A stretch of 64,000 nt of DNA. It comes from Anaerohalosphaeraceae bacterium. Lineage in GTDB: Bacteria > Planctomycetota > Phycisphaerae > Sedimentisphaerales > Anaerohalosphaeraceae. This document shows positions 1-8,324 of the stretch, one piece after another. Below the pieces are notes generated by a model that saw nothing but the letters and a program-made list of their open reading frames with translations, searched no databases and had not been told where the DNA came from. Position numbers and translations under genes: made by a program. The stretch covers positions 62,001-126,000 of the forward strand of contig DAOSUR010000003.1 in NCBI GenBank assembly GCA_035378985.1, given 5' to 3'. Positions within the stretch are counted from its first letter, which is position 1, and every line of letters begins with the position of its first letter.

Positions 1-1215
1 ACGGTAATACGTATAATTGCCCAGATTTACGGAGCTGCCGGTGAAATTCACATTGCTGAACACCTGCAGGGCCTGATATGTTGTCGAATGCGGGATAACC
101 ACGGTTCCCTCTTCGTATTCAACAATCCGAATATTTGTATTCAGAACGGCAGCCGCTCCATTCACCTTAATTTGATTCAGGTAGGTTGACGTATTTACAG
201 CAGACGGCTTGAGCGAATCAAAAAACAGCCAGGCATCCGAAGAATTCAGGTGCACCGTACTGTTTGTCAAAGGACTGCTCGAACCGGTCAAATGCAGCTC
301 CGAAGTGCCTGTCATATAGACCGTCGCATTGCTTAAAGCGCCATAGGTCTGAATACTGTTGTCAATATAGATTTCAGACGGAAGAACCGTCAGCATTCCG
401 CTGCTCTGGTCAAATTGATAGGTAACTCCATTGGCACTCTTTTCCCAAACGCCGCCGCCTTTATTCGTAAAACCAATTACAGTAAACGTAGAACCAAACG
501 TTCGATTCGAGGCACTGACAATCGTCCAGCTGTCTCCCGCATTAGTCCCCGCCCCGCTCAAATTAAATGCAAAATCCCCATTTAAAACAGTTTGAGCACC
601 GGTTCCGGAAATGCTGTTGCAAACCCCACTGGCCCCGATTACAAAATTCAGCACGGCATTATCCGCCAGAACAAACCGTCCGTTGTTAACGATGCTTCCC
701 GTGAACGTATTGGCGGATGAATAAAACGTGAGTGTCCGTCCATCCCCATCCGAACCGGGATTCGTAATTTTCGCACTGCCGCTGATGGCTGCATAGACAT
801 TCACCGGTCCCTGCTTGGCATACATCATCGAATCGGCTGCAATATGAATGTTCCCGTACAAATTGCAGACATCGGCCGTCCCATTCCGATGGTCAATAAT
901 TGTTCCCCCATTGCCGATGAGATTATTCACCGTGATGCTGCCGGTCGAGCCGGTCCCTTTGTACATCAGAATCCCGCCGGTGTTAATGGTCAGCGAATTG
1001 CCGCCGAAAACATAACTGCCTCCGTCCGGCGGGGTGCGCAGCTGAGCAATGCTCACCACATAATCATTGCCCGCGCTCGGCGGCTGACCGTTGCTCCAGT
1101 TCAGCCCGCTGTTAAAAGAAGACTGCCCAATCGCATCCCCCGCAACCAATGTAATCGTGGCGGAAAAAACGGGTACCGTCCAAAAAACCGCTGCCAGCAA
1201 AATGATTTTTTTCAT
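1..1215 (-). CDS. Secreted protein, 3' end beyond the window; paralogue of the PEP-CTERM protein at 4718-5620
   Basis: The reading frame is open from an ATG at 1213-1215 to the window edge (405 codons, no stop seen). It begins with a signal peptide (MKKIILLAAVFWTVPVFS) and continues as a repetitive beta-rich region. Residues 1 to about 278 match the protein at 4718-5620 nearly residue for residue, with shared stretches such as GGSYVFGGNSLTINTGGILM and YSSANTFTGSIVNNGRFVLAD. Where the paralogue goes into its PEP-CTERM tail, this copy instead reads VLPSEIYIDNSIQ and continues for more than 120 residues. The beta-rich, autotransporter-like pattern suggests an exported surface protein. Whether it has a sorting tail cannot be seen. 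A good promoter lies about 175 bases upstream of the start codon. Confidence 0.85.
   Translation of the reverse strand, partial: MKKIILLAAVFWTVPVFSATITLVAGDAIGQSSFNSGLNWSNGQPPSAGNDYVVSIAQLRTPPDGGSYVFGGNSLTINTGGILMYKGTGSTGSITVNNLIGNGGTIIDHRNGTADVCNLYGNIHIAADSMMYAKQGPVNVYAAISGSAKITNPGSDGDGRTLTFYSSANTFTGSIVNNGRFVLADNAVLNFVIGASGVCNSISGTGAQTVLNGDFAFNLSGAGTNAGDSWTIVSASNRTFGSTFTVIGFTNKGGGVWEKSANGVTYQFDQSSGMLTVLPSEIYIDNSIQTYGALSNATVYMTGTSELHLTGSSSPLTNSTVHLNSSDAWLFFDSLKPSAVNTSTYLNQIKVNGAAAVLNTNIRIVEYEEGTVVIPHSTTYQALQVFSNVNFTGSSVNLGNYTYYR
380..1215 (-). repeat. Long diverged direct repeat, copy 1 (pairs with 4787-5620)
   Basis: The coding sequence from the start codon for about 836 bases matches 4787-5620 with high identity and almost no length difference. 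Homology stops exactly where the other copy enters its PEP-CTERM tail. It looks like a gene duplication followed by an exchange of the 3' end. Confidence 0.8.
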
Positions 1216-1388
1216 AATTCCCCTCTAAAAATCCTCTCCTTGGTTTCCATCCGGGTATGAGAGACTGAATCTCTCAAACAAAACCAGCCCCCATAGTCAG
1301 AAAGCGAATTGAACATTTCTTTCAGAAAAGACTTTTCTTTTAGACCCCCATTTCTTCAACTTAAGACTTAAATAAATCATTTTGTATC

Positions 1389-1417
1389 ATTATAGCACAC
1401 TTCCTTCACTTCAGCAA
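1389..1417 (-). promoter_or_regulatory. Sigma-70-type promoter for the gene ending at 1215
   Basis: On the minus strand TTGCTG (1412-1417) is followed after exactly 17 bases by a perfect TATAAT (1389-1394). Transcription would begin near 1382 and give a leader of roughly 165 bases before the ATG at 1215. No experimental support is available. Confidence 0.6.
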
Positions 1418-1430
1418 GCCGCAACTGAAA

Positions 1431-1470
1431 CAAAAAAAAGGCAGGCAGAGTCCATTTTGCTCCGCCTGCC
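1431..1470 (-). terminator. Rho-independent terminator after the modular protein gene at 1485-3717
   Basis: An 11-base stem (1440-1450 with 1460-1470, one mismatch) with a 9-base loop is followed on the minus strand by a run of eight T. It sits 14 bases beyond the stop codon at 1485. Confidence 0.8.
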
Positions 1471-1484
1471 TCTTTTATAAACTT

Positions 1485-2765
1485 TTACCGGCAATCCGGA
1501 TACAGACCGCAGGCCAGCCAATTTTGAACAAACACAGCAAGGTCCGCTAAATCCACCCGGCAATATGAATCAATCGTGTTGACAAAGTTGTACGCATTGC
1601 CCGTGAAGGAAGGCGTCAAACAGGGTTTCAGACCTGTCTTATCCACATACTCCTGCGCAATCACTGTGCCTGAAACAGGATAGTTATACACTCGGAGATT
1701 GTCGATGGCTCCGCCTAAGAAGTTCGTCAAAATGGTCCGGTCCGCGGCTGTCCGACTGGCGCCAATCAGCAACCCTCGCTGCCACGGCAGATACTGGTCC
1801 GGCTTGCCGCCGGTTACAGAAGCCACCTGCTCGCCGTCCACGTAAATCTGGACAAACTCCCCTTCTTTCCAGGAAGCCCCGACCAAATGCCACCGGCCGT
1901 CATAGAGATTGAATCCGGTCATCCCCGGGCGACCCTCCGCTGTACCGATTTCCTGATATTCCTGCTGGAGACCTTCACCGCGGATGTTCAGCCGAGCATT
2001 CGGAGCTGTATTCAGCGAGAAGCCGAATCCTGTCGTCGTCCCGTCGTTGTAGTTCAGAAGCACTGTGCCGGCCTGCGTGGGCTTCACCCAGCACAGAACT
2101 GTGCCTTCCGACATTCCGTTCGCAAATCCGGACTTTGGATACGCATCGGATCCCAAGTCAATATATTGACCCAGTCCGTCCAGAACAGCATACATCCCGT
2201 CAATTGGAGCGGTATTGCCGAACGTCGGTCCGCCGGAGCCCGGATTCGCGTAATTCAGGCCCACGCCGTGATTAGTCCCGACGGAATCATTGAAGTTGCC
2301 TTCAAAATCATACCGCGCCAGCAGCCGATTGACAATCAGAGGAGCCTGCTGACTTGTCGTGCTTCCGGTCAGATTTGTCAGCACGCAATAGTAATAGCCC
2401 TGATCGCTGAGCCCCGGATTGTTAATGGTCAGCGTCGTCGTCGTATCGTTCCAGGCAATCGAATACTTGCTTCCGGACGTAAGCACGGTATCGTTTATAC
2501 CGTCCACGTATTTCTTCCAGGTCGGCTGGGCCGCAGAGAGCTCACTGCGGAATGTCACCGTAAAGACCGCCGGAGGCGGCGTCGGATTCGAACCGTCCAC
2601 CCGGACTTCGCTCGGGTGAGTGAGAATAAGCAGAACGGCCGGAATGGTCTTAAAGGTCCACACTCCGCCTCGAATCGTTCCGGGGTCAGTCGGTGCAGAA
2701 TTGTTAATGCTTTCATCCACACGCCAATAGTAAGTCCGGTCTGCTTCCAGCCCGGTCGGGGGCAC
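1485..2765 (-). CDS. C-terminal part of a frameshifted modular secreted protein (Ig-like, LamG, half dockerin)
   Basis: This frame continues the protein started at 3717; the two parts are separated by one extra base in the GGG at 2803-2805. It carries the end of an Fn3-like module (TYYWRVDE), an Ig-like domain (about residues 50-150, with DQGYYYC), a LamG/concanavalin-type domain starting at LLARYDFEGNFNDS and ending near IDNLRVYNYPVSG, and a C-terminal half dockerin with CRVDLADLAVFVQNWLAC. There is no ribosome binding site or signal peptide at the apparent start of this piece, so it is unlikely to be made as a separate protein. With the base removed, the joined gene encodes 743 residues. 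The role is probably glycan or surface binding, inferred from the domains. Confidence 0.7.
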   Translation of the reverse strand: MPPTGLEADRTYYWRVDESINNSAPTDPGTIRGGVWTFKTIPAVLLILTHPSEVRVDGSNPTPPPAVFTVTFRSELSAAQPTWKKYVDGINDTVLTSGSKYSIAWNDTTTTLTINNPGLSDQGYYYCVLTNLTGSTTSQQAPLIVNRLLARYDFEGNFNDSVGTNHGVGLNYANPGSGGPTFGNTAPIDGMYAVLDGLGQYIDLGSDAYPKSGFANGMSEGTVLCWVKPTQAGTVLLNYNDGTTTGFGFSLNTAPNARLNIRGEGLQQEYQEIGTAEGRPGMTGFNLYDGRWHLVGASWKEGEFVQIYVDGEQVASVTGGKPDQYLPWQRGLLIGASRTAADRTILTNFLGGAIDNLRVYNYPVSGTVIAQEYVDKTGLKPCLTPSFTGNAYNFVNTIDSYCRVDLADLAVFVQNWLACGLYPDCR

Positions 2766-3717
2766 ATAAGAGCCGACAGCTCCGCCGGCCGGAATTGTAA
2801 TCGGGCGTCATTTCGACAAAATTGGGGTCCGTATGACGCAGATACAAATAGTGTTTGGTAATTCTCGGATTGACCTGTGAAGGATTGTTCGGGTCCACAC
2901 CTGTATTCCAGCTGAGCACCGCATCCAGCAGAACATTTGTGGCCCCATTCACCGGAGATGGATTATAGGCCGATCCGGGCACATACACCGACAGATTCTC
3001 GCCGGGACTGGTCACAATGTTGTCAAAATGAAGCCGTGTGCCCGCCGTGATGTTGGAACCATAGTTGGCAATAGTATAAAACCGGTCCAAATCTCCGTCT
3101 GTTCCACTCGTGCGGAAAGCGAAATCCGTTGCCACACGGTCTGCCGCCGTGGCCGCAGACGGTGTTGTTTTGATATAAACGGAATAGGTATTGCTGCTGT
3201 TATTTACGACAATCCAGAGATAATACCATGTATTGGCCTGGAAGGTTCCGACGGTCTGAGAGGAGCCGCCGTTTCTTACCAGCAGGTTTCCCCGCACCAG
3301 AGCGACCTGACAGTTAAAATTGGCAAATCCGCCGCTGGTCGGTGAATCAATCGACGTGAGGCCGAAGGACTGGTCCAGTGCCGTCGTCGTCACATAAAAC
3401 TGACAGAACAACGTACCAATCGTGCCGTCCTTGACGGCATCCGCCGACGGAATCACCCCATACATTCCATACTGACCGGTGTTGTTGGTTTCCACATAAA
3501 TCACCCGATTCGAGGGATTCGTCGGGTCAACCGCTATCTGCCGAACCGTCGAATCCGCCCCTGGGTCCGTACCGGCACCGCCGTAAACAGGCACCCATTT
3601 GCCGCCGGTTACCTGCGTAATCACCCCCGGCTGATAACTTTCAAAATCATCTACGAGAGCCGACTGTACGGACACGGCCAGTCCGATAAACAATCCCAGA
3701 AAAACCAACTTCTTCAT
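2713..3717 (-). CDS. N-terminal part of the frameshifted modular secreted protein (signal peptide, beta-sandwich, Fn3-like)
   Basis: It starts with a signal peptide (MKKLVFLGLFIGLAVSVQSA) and a domain opening with LVDDFESYQPG, the same kind of jelly-roll opening as the PEP-CTERM protein at 3902-4672. An Fn3-like module follows from about residue 253 (AYNPSPVNGATNVLLDAVLS). After VEMTP the frame runs into about 30 residues of unrelated, arginine-rich sequence and stops. Dropping one G from 2803-2805 restores ITIPAGGAVGSYVPPTGLEA, which joins smoothly to the downstream frame. The ribosome binding site AGGAAC lies just before the ATG at 3717. The break is either a recent inactivating mutation or a sequencing error. 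Confidence 0.75.
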   Translation of the reverse strand: MKKLVFLGLFIGLAVSVQSALVDDFESYQPGVITQVTGGKWVPVYGGAGTDPGADSTVRQIAVDPTNPSNRVIYVETNNTGQYGMYGVIPSADAVKDGTIGTLFCQFYVTTTALDQSFGLTSIDSPTSGGFANFNCQVALVRGNLLVRNGGSSQTVGTFQANTWYYLWIVVNNSSNTYSVYIKTTPSAATAADRVATDFAFRTSGTDGDLDRFYTIANYGSNITAGTRLHFDNIVTSPGENLSVYVPGSAYNPSPVNGATNVLLDAVLSWNTGVDPNNPSQVNPRITKHYLYLRHTDPNFVEMTPDYNSGRRSCRLLCAPDRAGSRPDLLLACG

Positions 3718-3811
3718 CAGAGTTCCTTTCTACACAAAAAGTTTTCGTTGTTACTCCAATTCCTGCCCCCTTTCTCCCCCCCGATGTCAAAAACAAAACA
3801 CCCCTTCTTTT

Positions 3812-3856
3812 AAGAGACGGGCTGTCAAGCTTTTCGGCAAGAACAGCCCGTCTCTT
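3812..3856. terminator. Perfect 14-base inverted repeat between two secreted-protein genes
   Basis: AAGAGACGGGCTGT (3812-3825) pairs perfectly with 3843-3856 across a 17-base loop. It lies 46 bases beyond the stop of the gene at 3902-4672 and before the start at 3717. There is no T run on either side, so it could be a terminator, an RNA-stability stem or an attenuator. Confidence 0.5.
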
Positions 3857-3901
3857 GAACGTTTCACTCGAAACAACTGCAACCGCCGGTTCTGTCCGTT
3901 T

Positions 3902-4672
3902 TTACCGCCTGCGAAGAACGCTCAACAGTCCGCCCAGTCCCAGCAGCATCATCGAAGCCGGCTCCGGAATCATCGGATTCGCCAAATTCACTCCATCCAT
4001 CAGATAAATGTTGTCAATCCGATAGTTGAAGTCTCGGTAGTTCGTAAGCGCCAGAAAATATGACAAATCCGCTATGGTCCCGTTCCGAAAATTAATTGGA
4101 TCCGGATTAATCGGAGACATCCCAACAGCCGAATCACTGCCGGTTGTGACATACATATCAAACCAGTCACTGGTCTGGTCGATAACCGCCCAGATATTGT
4201 ACCATCGGCCGATTTCCAAAGCCAGATACGTCTCCACAGTGCTTCCATCGCGAGCCCGTAGGTTGACATGCTGGCTGTCATCCCCGTTTCCCAGAGCCAT
4301 CTGAACCTCAAAATCACCCCAGTTGGCCGCTGATGTGGTTATTTGATCAGCCAATCCGAAACTCGTATCCTGCAAACTGTTTCCGGCATACACCTGGAGA
4401 AATAAAGTCACGGCCGAAGACGTATTCGGAACAGCAGGAATGGAACGAAAAGCCCCGCGGCCGCCTCCTGTCCATCCGGTTTGCAGGAAAAGATTTCCTG
4501 CATCCTCCCCAATCCTTGCAAAAGAGGTTCCGGCTGTAATCTCCGTCCAAACTCCTCCGGTCACTCCGTCCCGGATGAGCCCGGCTGTGTACCCCTGAAA
4601 ATCATCAATCAAAACCGCTTCAGCGGCAGGGATTATCCCAAGCATCAGGAAAAGAAGGAAAAACCTTTGCAT
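3902..4672 (-). CDS. PEP-CTERM surface protein, 256 aa
   Basis: The start at 4672 is chosen because GGAGGA lies 6 bases before this ATG and it gives a clean signal peptide (MQRFFLLFLMLGIIPAAEA); a longer frame to 4714 has no such signal. The body is one beta-sandwich-like domain beginning LIDDFQGYTAG, similar to LamG-type or discoidin-like secreted modules. The C-terminus is a complete sorting signal: IPEPASMMLLGLGG, a hydrophobic stretch and an RRR end. Proteins with this tail are substrates of exosortase, and an exosortase gene is present at 39008-40975. The gene lies 45 bases downstream of another PEP-CTERM gene, so both are probably in one transcript. The specific function is unknown. Confidence 0.88.
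   Translation of the reverse strand: MQRFFLLFLMLGIIPAAEAVLIDDFQGYTAGLIRDGVTGGVWTEITAGTSFARIGEDAGNLFLQTGWTGGGRGAFRSIPAVPNTSSAVTLFLQVYAGNSLQDTSFGLADQITTSAANWGDFEVQMALGNGDDSQHVNLRARDGSTVETYLALEIGRWYNIWAVIDQTSDWFDMYVTTGSDSAVGMSPINPDPINFRNGTIADLSYFLALTNYRDFNYRIDNIYLMDGVNLANPMIPEPASMMLLGLGGLLSVLRRR
3926..3972 (-). repeat. 47-base identical repeat encoding the PEP-CTERM tail, copy 1
   Basis: Positions 3926-3972 are identical over 47 bases to 4742-4788 and encode the PEP motif and hydrophobic segment. The bodies of the two proteins are unrelated, so only the tail is shared at the DNA level. Confidence 0.85.
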
Positions 4673-4717
4673 CTTTCTTCCTCCGCTAAAATCCTTTTGA
4701 TTCATCTCCGGCACTTC

Positions 4718-5620
4718 TTACCGTTTCCGAAACACAGACAGCAGTCCGCCCAGTCCCAGCAGCATCATCGAAGCCGGCTCCGGAATCACGCTCAGCACAC
4801 CGGTGGACTCATCAAACTGATAAAAGACGCCGTTGGCATGCTTTTTCCAGATCAGTCCATCCACATCCGTAAACCCGACTACGTTAAAGGTAGAACCAAA
4901 GGTCTTCGCAGACGTGCTGACGATTGTCCAGCTGTCTCCTACATTCGTTCCCGCTCCGCTCAAATCGAAGATAAAATCCCCATAGAAATCATTTTGGGGA
5001 CCGGTCCCTGAAATGCTGTTATTGACGCCGCTTGCGCCAATCACAAACCGCAGCACAGCATCATCCGCCAGCACAAACCGTCCGTTGTTAACGATGCTTC
5101 CTGTAAACGTATTGGCCGACGAATAAAACGTCAGGGTCCTGCCGGCTCCATCCGACCCGGTGTTCGTAATTTTGGCACTGCCGCTGATGGCTGCATAGAC
5201 ATTAATCGGCCCCTGCTTGGCATACATCACCGAATCCGCAATAATAGAGATGTTTCCATACAAGTTGCAGACATCTCCCACACCATTGCGATGGTCAATT
5301 ACGCTGCCCCCATTGCCGATGAGATTATTCACCGTGATGCTGCCGGCCGTACCGGTTCCTTTGTACATCAGAATCCCGCCGGTGTTAATGGTCAGCGAAT
5401 TGCCGCCGAAAACATAGCTGCCTCCATCCGCGGGAGTCCGCAGCTGAGCAATGCTCACTACATAATCATTGGCCGCATTCGGCGGCTGGCCGTCGCTCCA
5501 ATGCAGCCCGCTGTTAAAGGAAGACTGCCCCAGAGTATCCGGGGCTGTCAGCGTAATCACGTCTGAGAACGCCGGAACTGCCAAAAAAGCCAAGACCAAA
5601 ACACATATCTTTTTCATCAT
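4718..5620 (-). CDS. PEP-CTERM surface protein with beta-rich repeat body, 300 aa
   Basis: It has a signal peptide (MMKKICVLVLAFLAVPAFS), a body rich in G, N, S and T of autotransporter-repeat style (ANTFTGSIVNNGRFVLADDA), and the sorting tail IPEPASMMLLGLGG followed by a hydrophobic stretch and FRKR. GGAGG sits upstream of the tandem ATGs at 5620. The body is a close paralogue of the truncated gene at 1-1215. It is expected to be exported, cleaved by exosortase and displayed at the surface or in the exopolysaccharide. It lies between a prepilin-like gene and a second PEP-CTERM gene on the same strand. Confidence 0.88.
   Translation of the reverse strand: MMKKICVLVLAFLAVPAFSDVITLTAPDTLGQSSFNSGLHWSDGQPPNAANDYVVSIAQLRTPADGGSYVFGGNSLTINTGGILMYKGTGTAGSITVNNLIGNGGSVIDHRNGVGDVCNLYGNISIIADSVMYAKQGPINVYAAISGSAKITNTGSDGAGRTLTFYSSANTFTGSIVNNGRFVLADDAVLRFVIGASGVNNSISGTGPQNDFYGDFIFDLSGAGTNVGDSWTIVSTSAKTFGSTFNVVGFTDVDGLIWKKHANGVFYQFDESTGVLSVIPEPASMMLLGLGGLLSVFRKR
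4742..4788 (-). repeat. 47-base identical repeat encoding the PEP-CTERM tail, copy 2
   Basis: Identical to 3926-3972. See the entry for copy 1. Confidence 0.85.
4787..5620 (-). repeat. Long diverged direct repeat, copy 2 (pairs with 380-1215)
   Basis: It covers the whole gene except the PEP-CTERM tail and matches the 5' part of the gene at 1-1215. Confidence 0.8.
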
Positions 5621-5743
5621 CTTTCCTCCACATTTTTCGTACCTGCCTATTTGGTTTCATCCGCCCTGCGGCAGGTTCACAAAGACGGATTGGTCCACAC
5701 CTTCACTACGCACACACCACACTTCACACGGTTTTTTACGCTG

Positions 5744-6595
5744 TTATTGGTCTCCCTGAATCGCCCGCAAAATCTTCTCAAATGTCTGCACATCATCTCC
5801 CGGACCGTTGGAATATCCATCCCCGGCACGATTTCGGTTGTTCCACGTCTCTGCACTGAAAATATTCCGGTCCATACAGAAACTGACGTGTCCGTCGCCA
5901 AACAGGGCGGAAACGCCCTGCGGAGCGGAACTGAGGCTGCGATTCTGCCGATGCGGAATCACCTCCCATTCCTGCAGGTTGTCCACTACCACCGGCCGAA
6001 TGCCCAACTGACTGAAAAACTTCTTATCGTAAATCCAGTAATTATAGGATGTCCTCACAAAAGCATGTCCGCCGTAGGTCGGCACATAGGTCCCCCAGGA
6101 GCCCCGCTCGGTGTACGCTTCATAATAATAGGGATACGGATAATCCGTGATCCGCGGCTGAGCCGGACAATAAAAGGCCTTCGGCTCGGTAAAATAATCC
6201 AAATCATATAAGACCGCCAAATGAAACGGGCGAGGCCGGCTGTTGCTCAGCAGCAGACTGCCCTGATGGGTAATGACCGCATTATACGGCTGCGGCTTTA
6301 CATTAGTCACACCGCCGCTTGTGCCGGACGCCGAAGGGTCATATTGATTCCCTGCATAGTTTCCGCCCAAGTGATACATTGGAATCAGCCTGTCATTATA
6401 ACTTTGGCTGTAGGTCCGCAGGGCTACACCGATCTGCTTAATATTGCTGCTGCAGACAATCCGCTTGGAGATGTCTTTGGCCTTCCCAATCGCCGGAATA
6501 ATGATCGACAGCAGCAGCCCGATGATTGCAATCACAACCAGCAGTTCAATCAGCGTAAACCCCCCGCGACGGCCGGACTTGAACACCTTCTTCAT
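5744..6595 (-). CDS. Prepilin-like protein with N-terminal cleavage/methylation motif, 283 aa
   Basis: The start at 6595 is supported by GAGGAAAG a few bases upstream and by the short basic leader before the type IV prepilin motif (RRGGFTLIELLVVIAIIGLL). The hydrophobic helix is followed by a globular domain that ends with the ALFGDGHVSF motif typical of the large planctomycete family of prepilin-like proteins with an H-X9-DG or DG-type C-terminus. Such proteins are usually cleaved by a prepilin peptidase and assembled by type II secretion or pilus machinery, but no such machinery is encoded in the window. The gene lies 19 bases downstream of the FecR/LamG gene and is probably co-transcribed with it. 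Confidence 0.88.
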   Translation of the reverse strand: MKKVFKSGRRGGFTLIELLVVIAIIGLLLSIIIPAIGKAKDISKRIVCSSNIKQIGVALRTYSQSYNDRLIPMYHLGGNYAGNQYDPSASGTSGGVTNVKPQPYNAVITHQGSLLLSNSRPRPFHLAVLYDLDYFTEPKAFYCPAQPRITDYPYPYYYEAYTERGSWGTYVPTYGGHAFVRTSYNYWIYDKKFFSQLGIRPVVVDNLQEWEVIPHRQNRSLSSAPQGVSALFGDGHVSFCMDRNIFSAETWNNRNRAGDGYSNGPGDDVQTFEKILRAIQGDQ

Positions 6596-6614
6596 TTCTC
6601 TTTCCTCAGTCAAG

Positions 6615-8324
6615 TTACGGTTTACCGTTCTCATACAATTCCCGAATTTCCCCGCTCGTCAAACACCGGCGGAAAATCATCAGTTCATCCACGACCCCGT
6701 CAAAATCTCCCTCCGGCAGAACATACCCGTCAATCTTCATCGCCCCCAAAATAATCTCCGCCGGCTCTGTCTCCTTCAGCCCTTCATAGGGAGCCGTCTG
6801 GAACAAATCTCCATTCACATAAATCTGAAGTTCTTTTCCGTCATACACCGCCGCAAAATGATACCAAACTCCGCTTTGCGGCACGAACGGCTGGCTGTAA
6901 AAACCTGCTTTCCCCGCCCCGTCATACTGACGAAACTCAAACCGAGTCTTTTGATAATTGTAAACATACCGGTCATCAAACAGGGAAAACTGATAATTCA
7001 CCCGATGTTTTTCTCGGCAGGAAATCAAGTGCCCGCCCCAATGCTGATTGTCCGGGAAATAGACCCATGTCGAAATCGTCAGCGGCGACCCAAACGAAAG
7101 ACCCGCTTGAGGTCCAATCAAAATAACCTGATTTTTCCCCCGTTCAAACCGCACTGCCTCTTTTTGCGGCCAGCGTCCGCTGACCCAAGCGGGTTTATTT
7201 CGACTGACATCTCCAAATACCCCCTCCCGCTCGGCTCCGCCGCCGGCTGCATTGATAAGCCGCTCCGGATTGTTCGAATCCCGTTCAAAAAAGTAATGCG
7301 CCGCCAGAGAGGGGTCTTCCCGATGCAGCCGGTACACCCACGAACGCCACCGGTAATAGCCGCCGATTTTGGATGCCTGCTCGAAGACCTCCGCCTCCGA
7401 AGGACGAACAAAATGATAGGGATTCACGGCTTTTGCCGCCAGCCGTCCCTGTTCATCCGCCGCCGCTCCCTGACCGGCCTTCAGCAGCATACTTTTAGCA
7501 AACTTCACCGGGTCCGAAGAATCGCGGATTTGGACAGACCCTTCATAGACATAAGTTTCCGTCTGTCCATTCTGCTGGACGTAGACGCCGAACTCTGTTC
7601 CATAGTCCACCAAACTGGCTGTCGGAGAACGCACCACAAAGGCCTGTTTTCCCGCCCCCTTCATCGATGCGACAATGCGTTCTTCCTGAAGGTACATCTG
7701 GACCGGGGTCTCGAGTGTAAAGGCAGACGGTCCTTCCACAAGAACCGTTGCCCCCCCTTCCAAAACAATTTCCGCCAATCCTTTAACCAGATGCATTGGC
7801 CCCGGATAGAGTTCACTGCCGTCGGACAGATGACGGCCGCTTGCATCCCGCCATACGGCATTGACTGTCCGCTGCAGACGTCCGACCGTTACTCCATTGG
7901 TTCGAAGCGGAGAAAGATATGCGTAAGCAATCAGAAAAATCAAAGCCGCTGCAGATGCAAGAAGCGAATAGACGGAAAACTTGCTCACAGGAGTCCGTAC
8001 AGAAACCGTCGGAGCCTCCGCCGCGCGAACCGGCTCTTCCGGAGAGCGCTCCACACATACCGCCTCTGCCTTTTTTTCCTCTTCCGCCAGAAGCTGCCAA
8101 GTGTTTTCATTCAGAAGAGAATCATCCGGCGTCCCTTCGAGGAACAAAGAAGCCCCTTTTCGCCGATGGAGATGCGCATACACACAAAGAAAATCGATGT
8201 ATTCCCGACGGGCTTGGGGACTCGTTTCCAGAAGAGCCGACAATTGAGAGGTCTGCTCGTCGGTTGCCAGCCCGTAGAGCTCCGCCAAAACCCAGTCATA
8301 GAATTCATTCGGCAAAGAACTCAT
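6615..8324 (-). CDS. FecR-like membrane anti-sigma protein with C-terminal LamG domain, 569 aa
   Basis: The start at 8324 is fixed by an ATGA overlap with the sigma factor stop codon and by GGAGG upstream. The N-terminal cytoplasmic part (about residues 1-120) looks like an anti-sigma domain, followed by one transmembrane helix (SLLASAAALIFLIAYAYLS), a FecR domain (about 150-270, with TPVQMYLQEERIVAS and DYGTEFGVYV) and a LamG/concanavalin fold (about 370-569, with TISTWVYFPDNQ). In known FecR systems the periplasmic part senses a signal and releases the sigma factor. Here LamG could bind glycan, which is an inference. The gene heads a run of secreted-protein genes. Confidence 0.87.
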   Translation of the reverse strand: MSSLPNEFYDWVLAELYGLATDEQTSQLSALLETSPQARREYIDFLCVYAHLHRRKGASLFLEGTPDDSLLNENTWQLLAEEEKKAEAVCVERSPEEPVRAAEAPTVSVRTPVSKFSVYSLLASAAALIFLIAYAYLSPLRTNGVTVGRLQRTVNAVWRDASGRHLSDGSELYPGPMHLVKGLAEIVLEGGATVLVEGPSAFTLETPVQMYLQEERIVASMKGAGKQAFVVRSPTASLVDYGTEFGVYVQQNGQTETYVYEGSVQIRDSSDPVKFAKSMLLKAGQGAAADEQGRLAAKAVNPYHFVRPSEAEVFEQASKIGGYYRWRSWVYRLHREDPSLAAHYFFERDSNNPERLINAAGGGAEREGVFGDVSRNKPAWVSGRWPQKEAVRFERGKNQVILIGPQAGLSFGSPLTISTWVYFPDNQHWGGHLISCREKHRVNYQFSLFDDRYVYNYQKTRFEFRQYDGAGKAGFYSQPFVPQSGVWYHFAAVYDGKELQIYVNGDLFQTAPYEGLKETEPAEIILGAMKIDGYVLPEGDFDGVVDELMIFRRCLTSGEIRELYENGKP

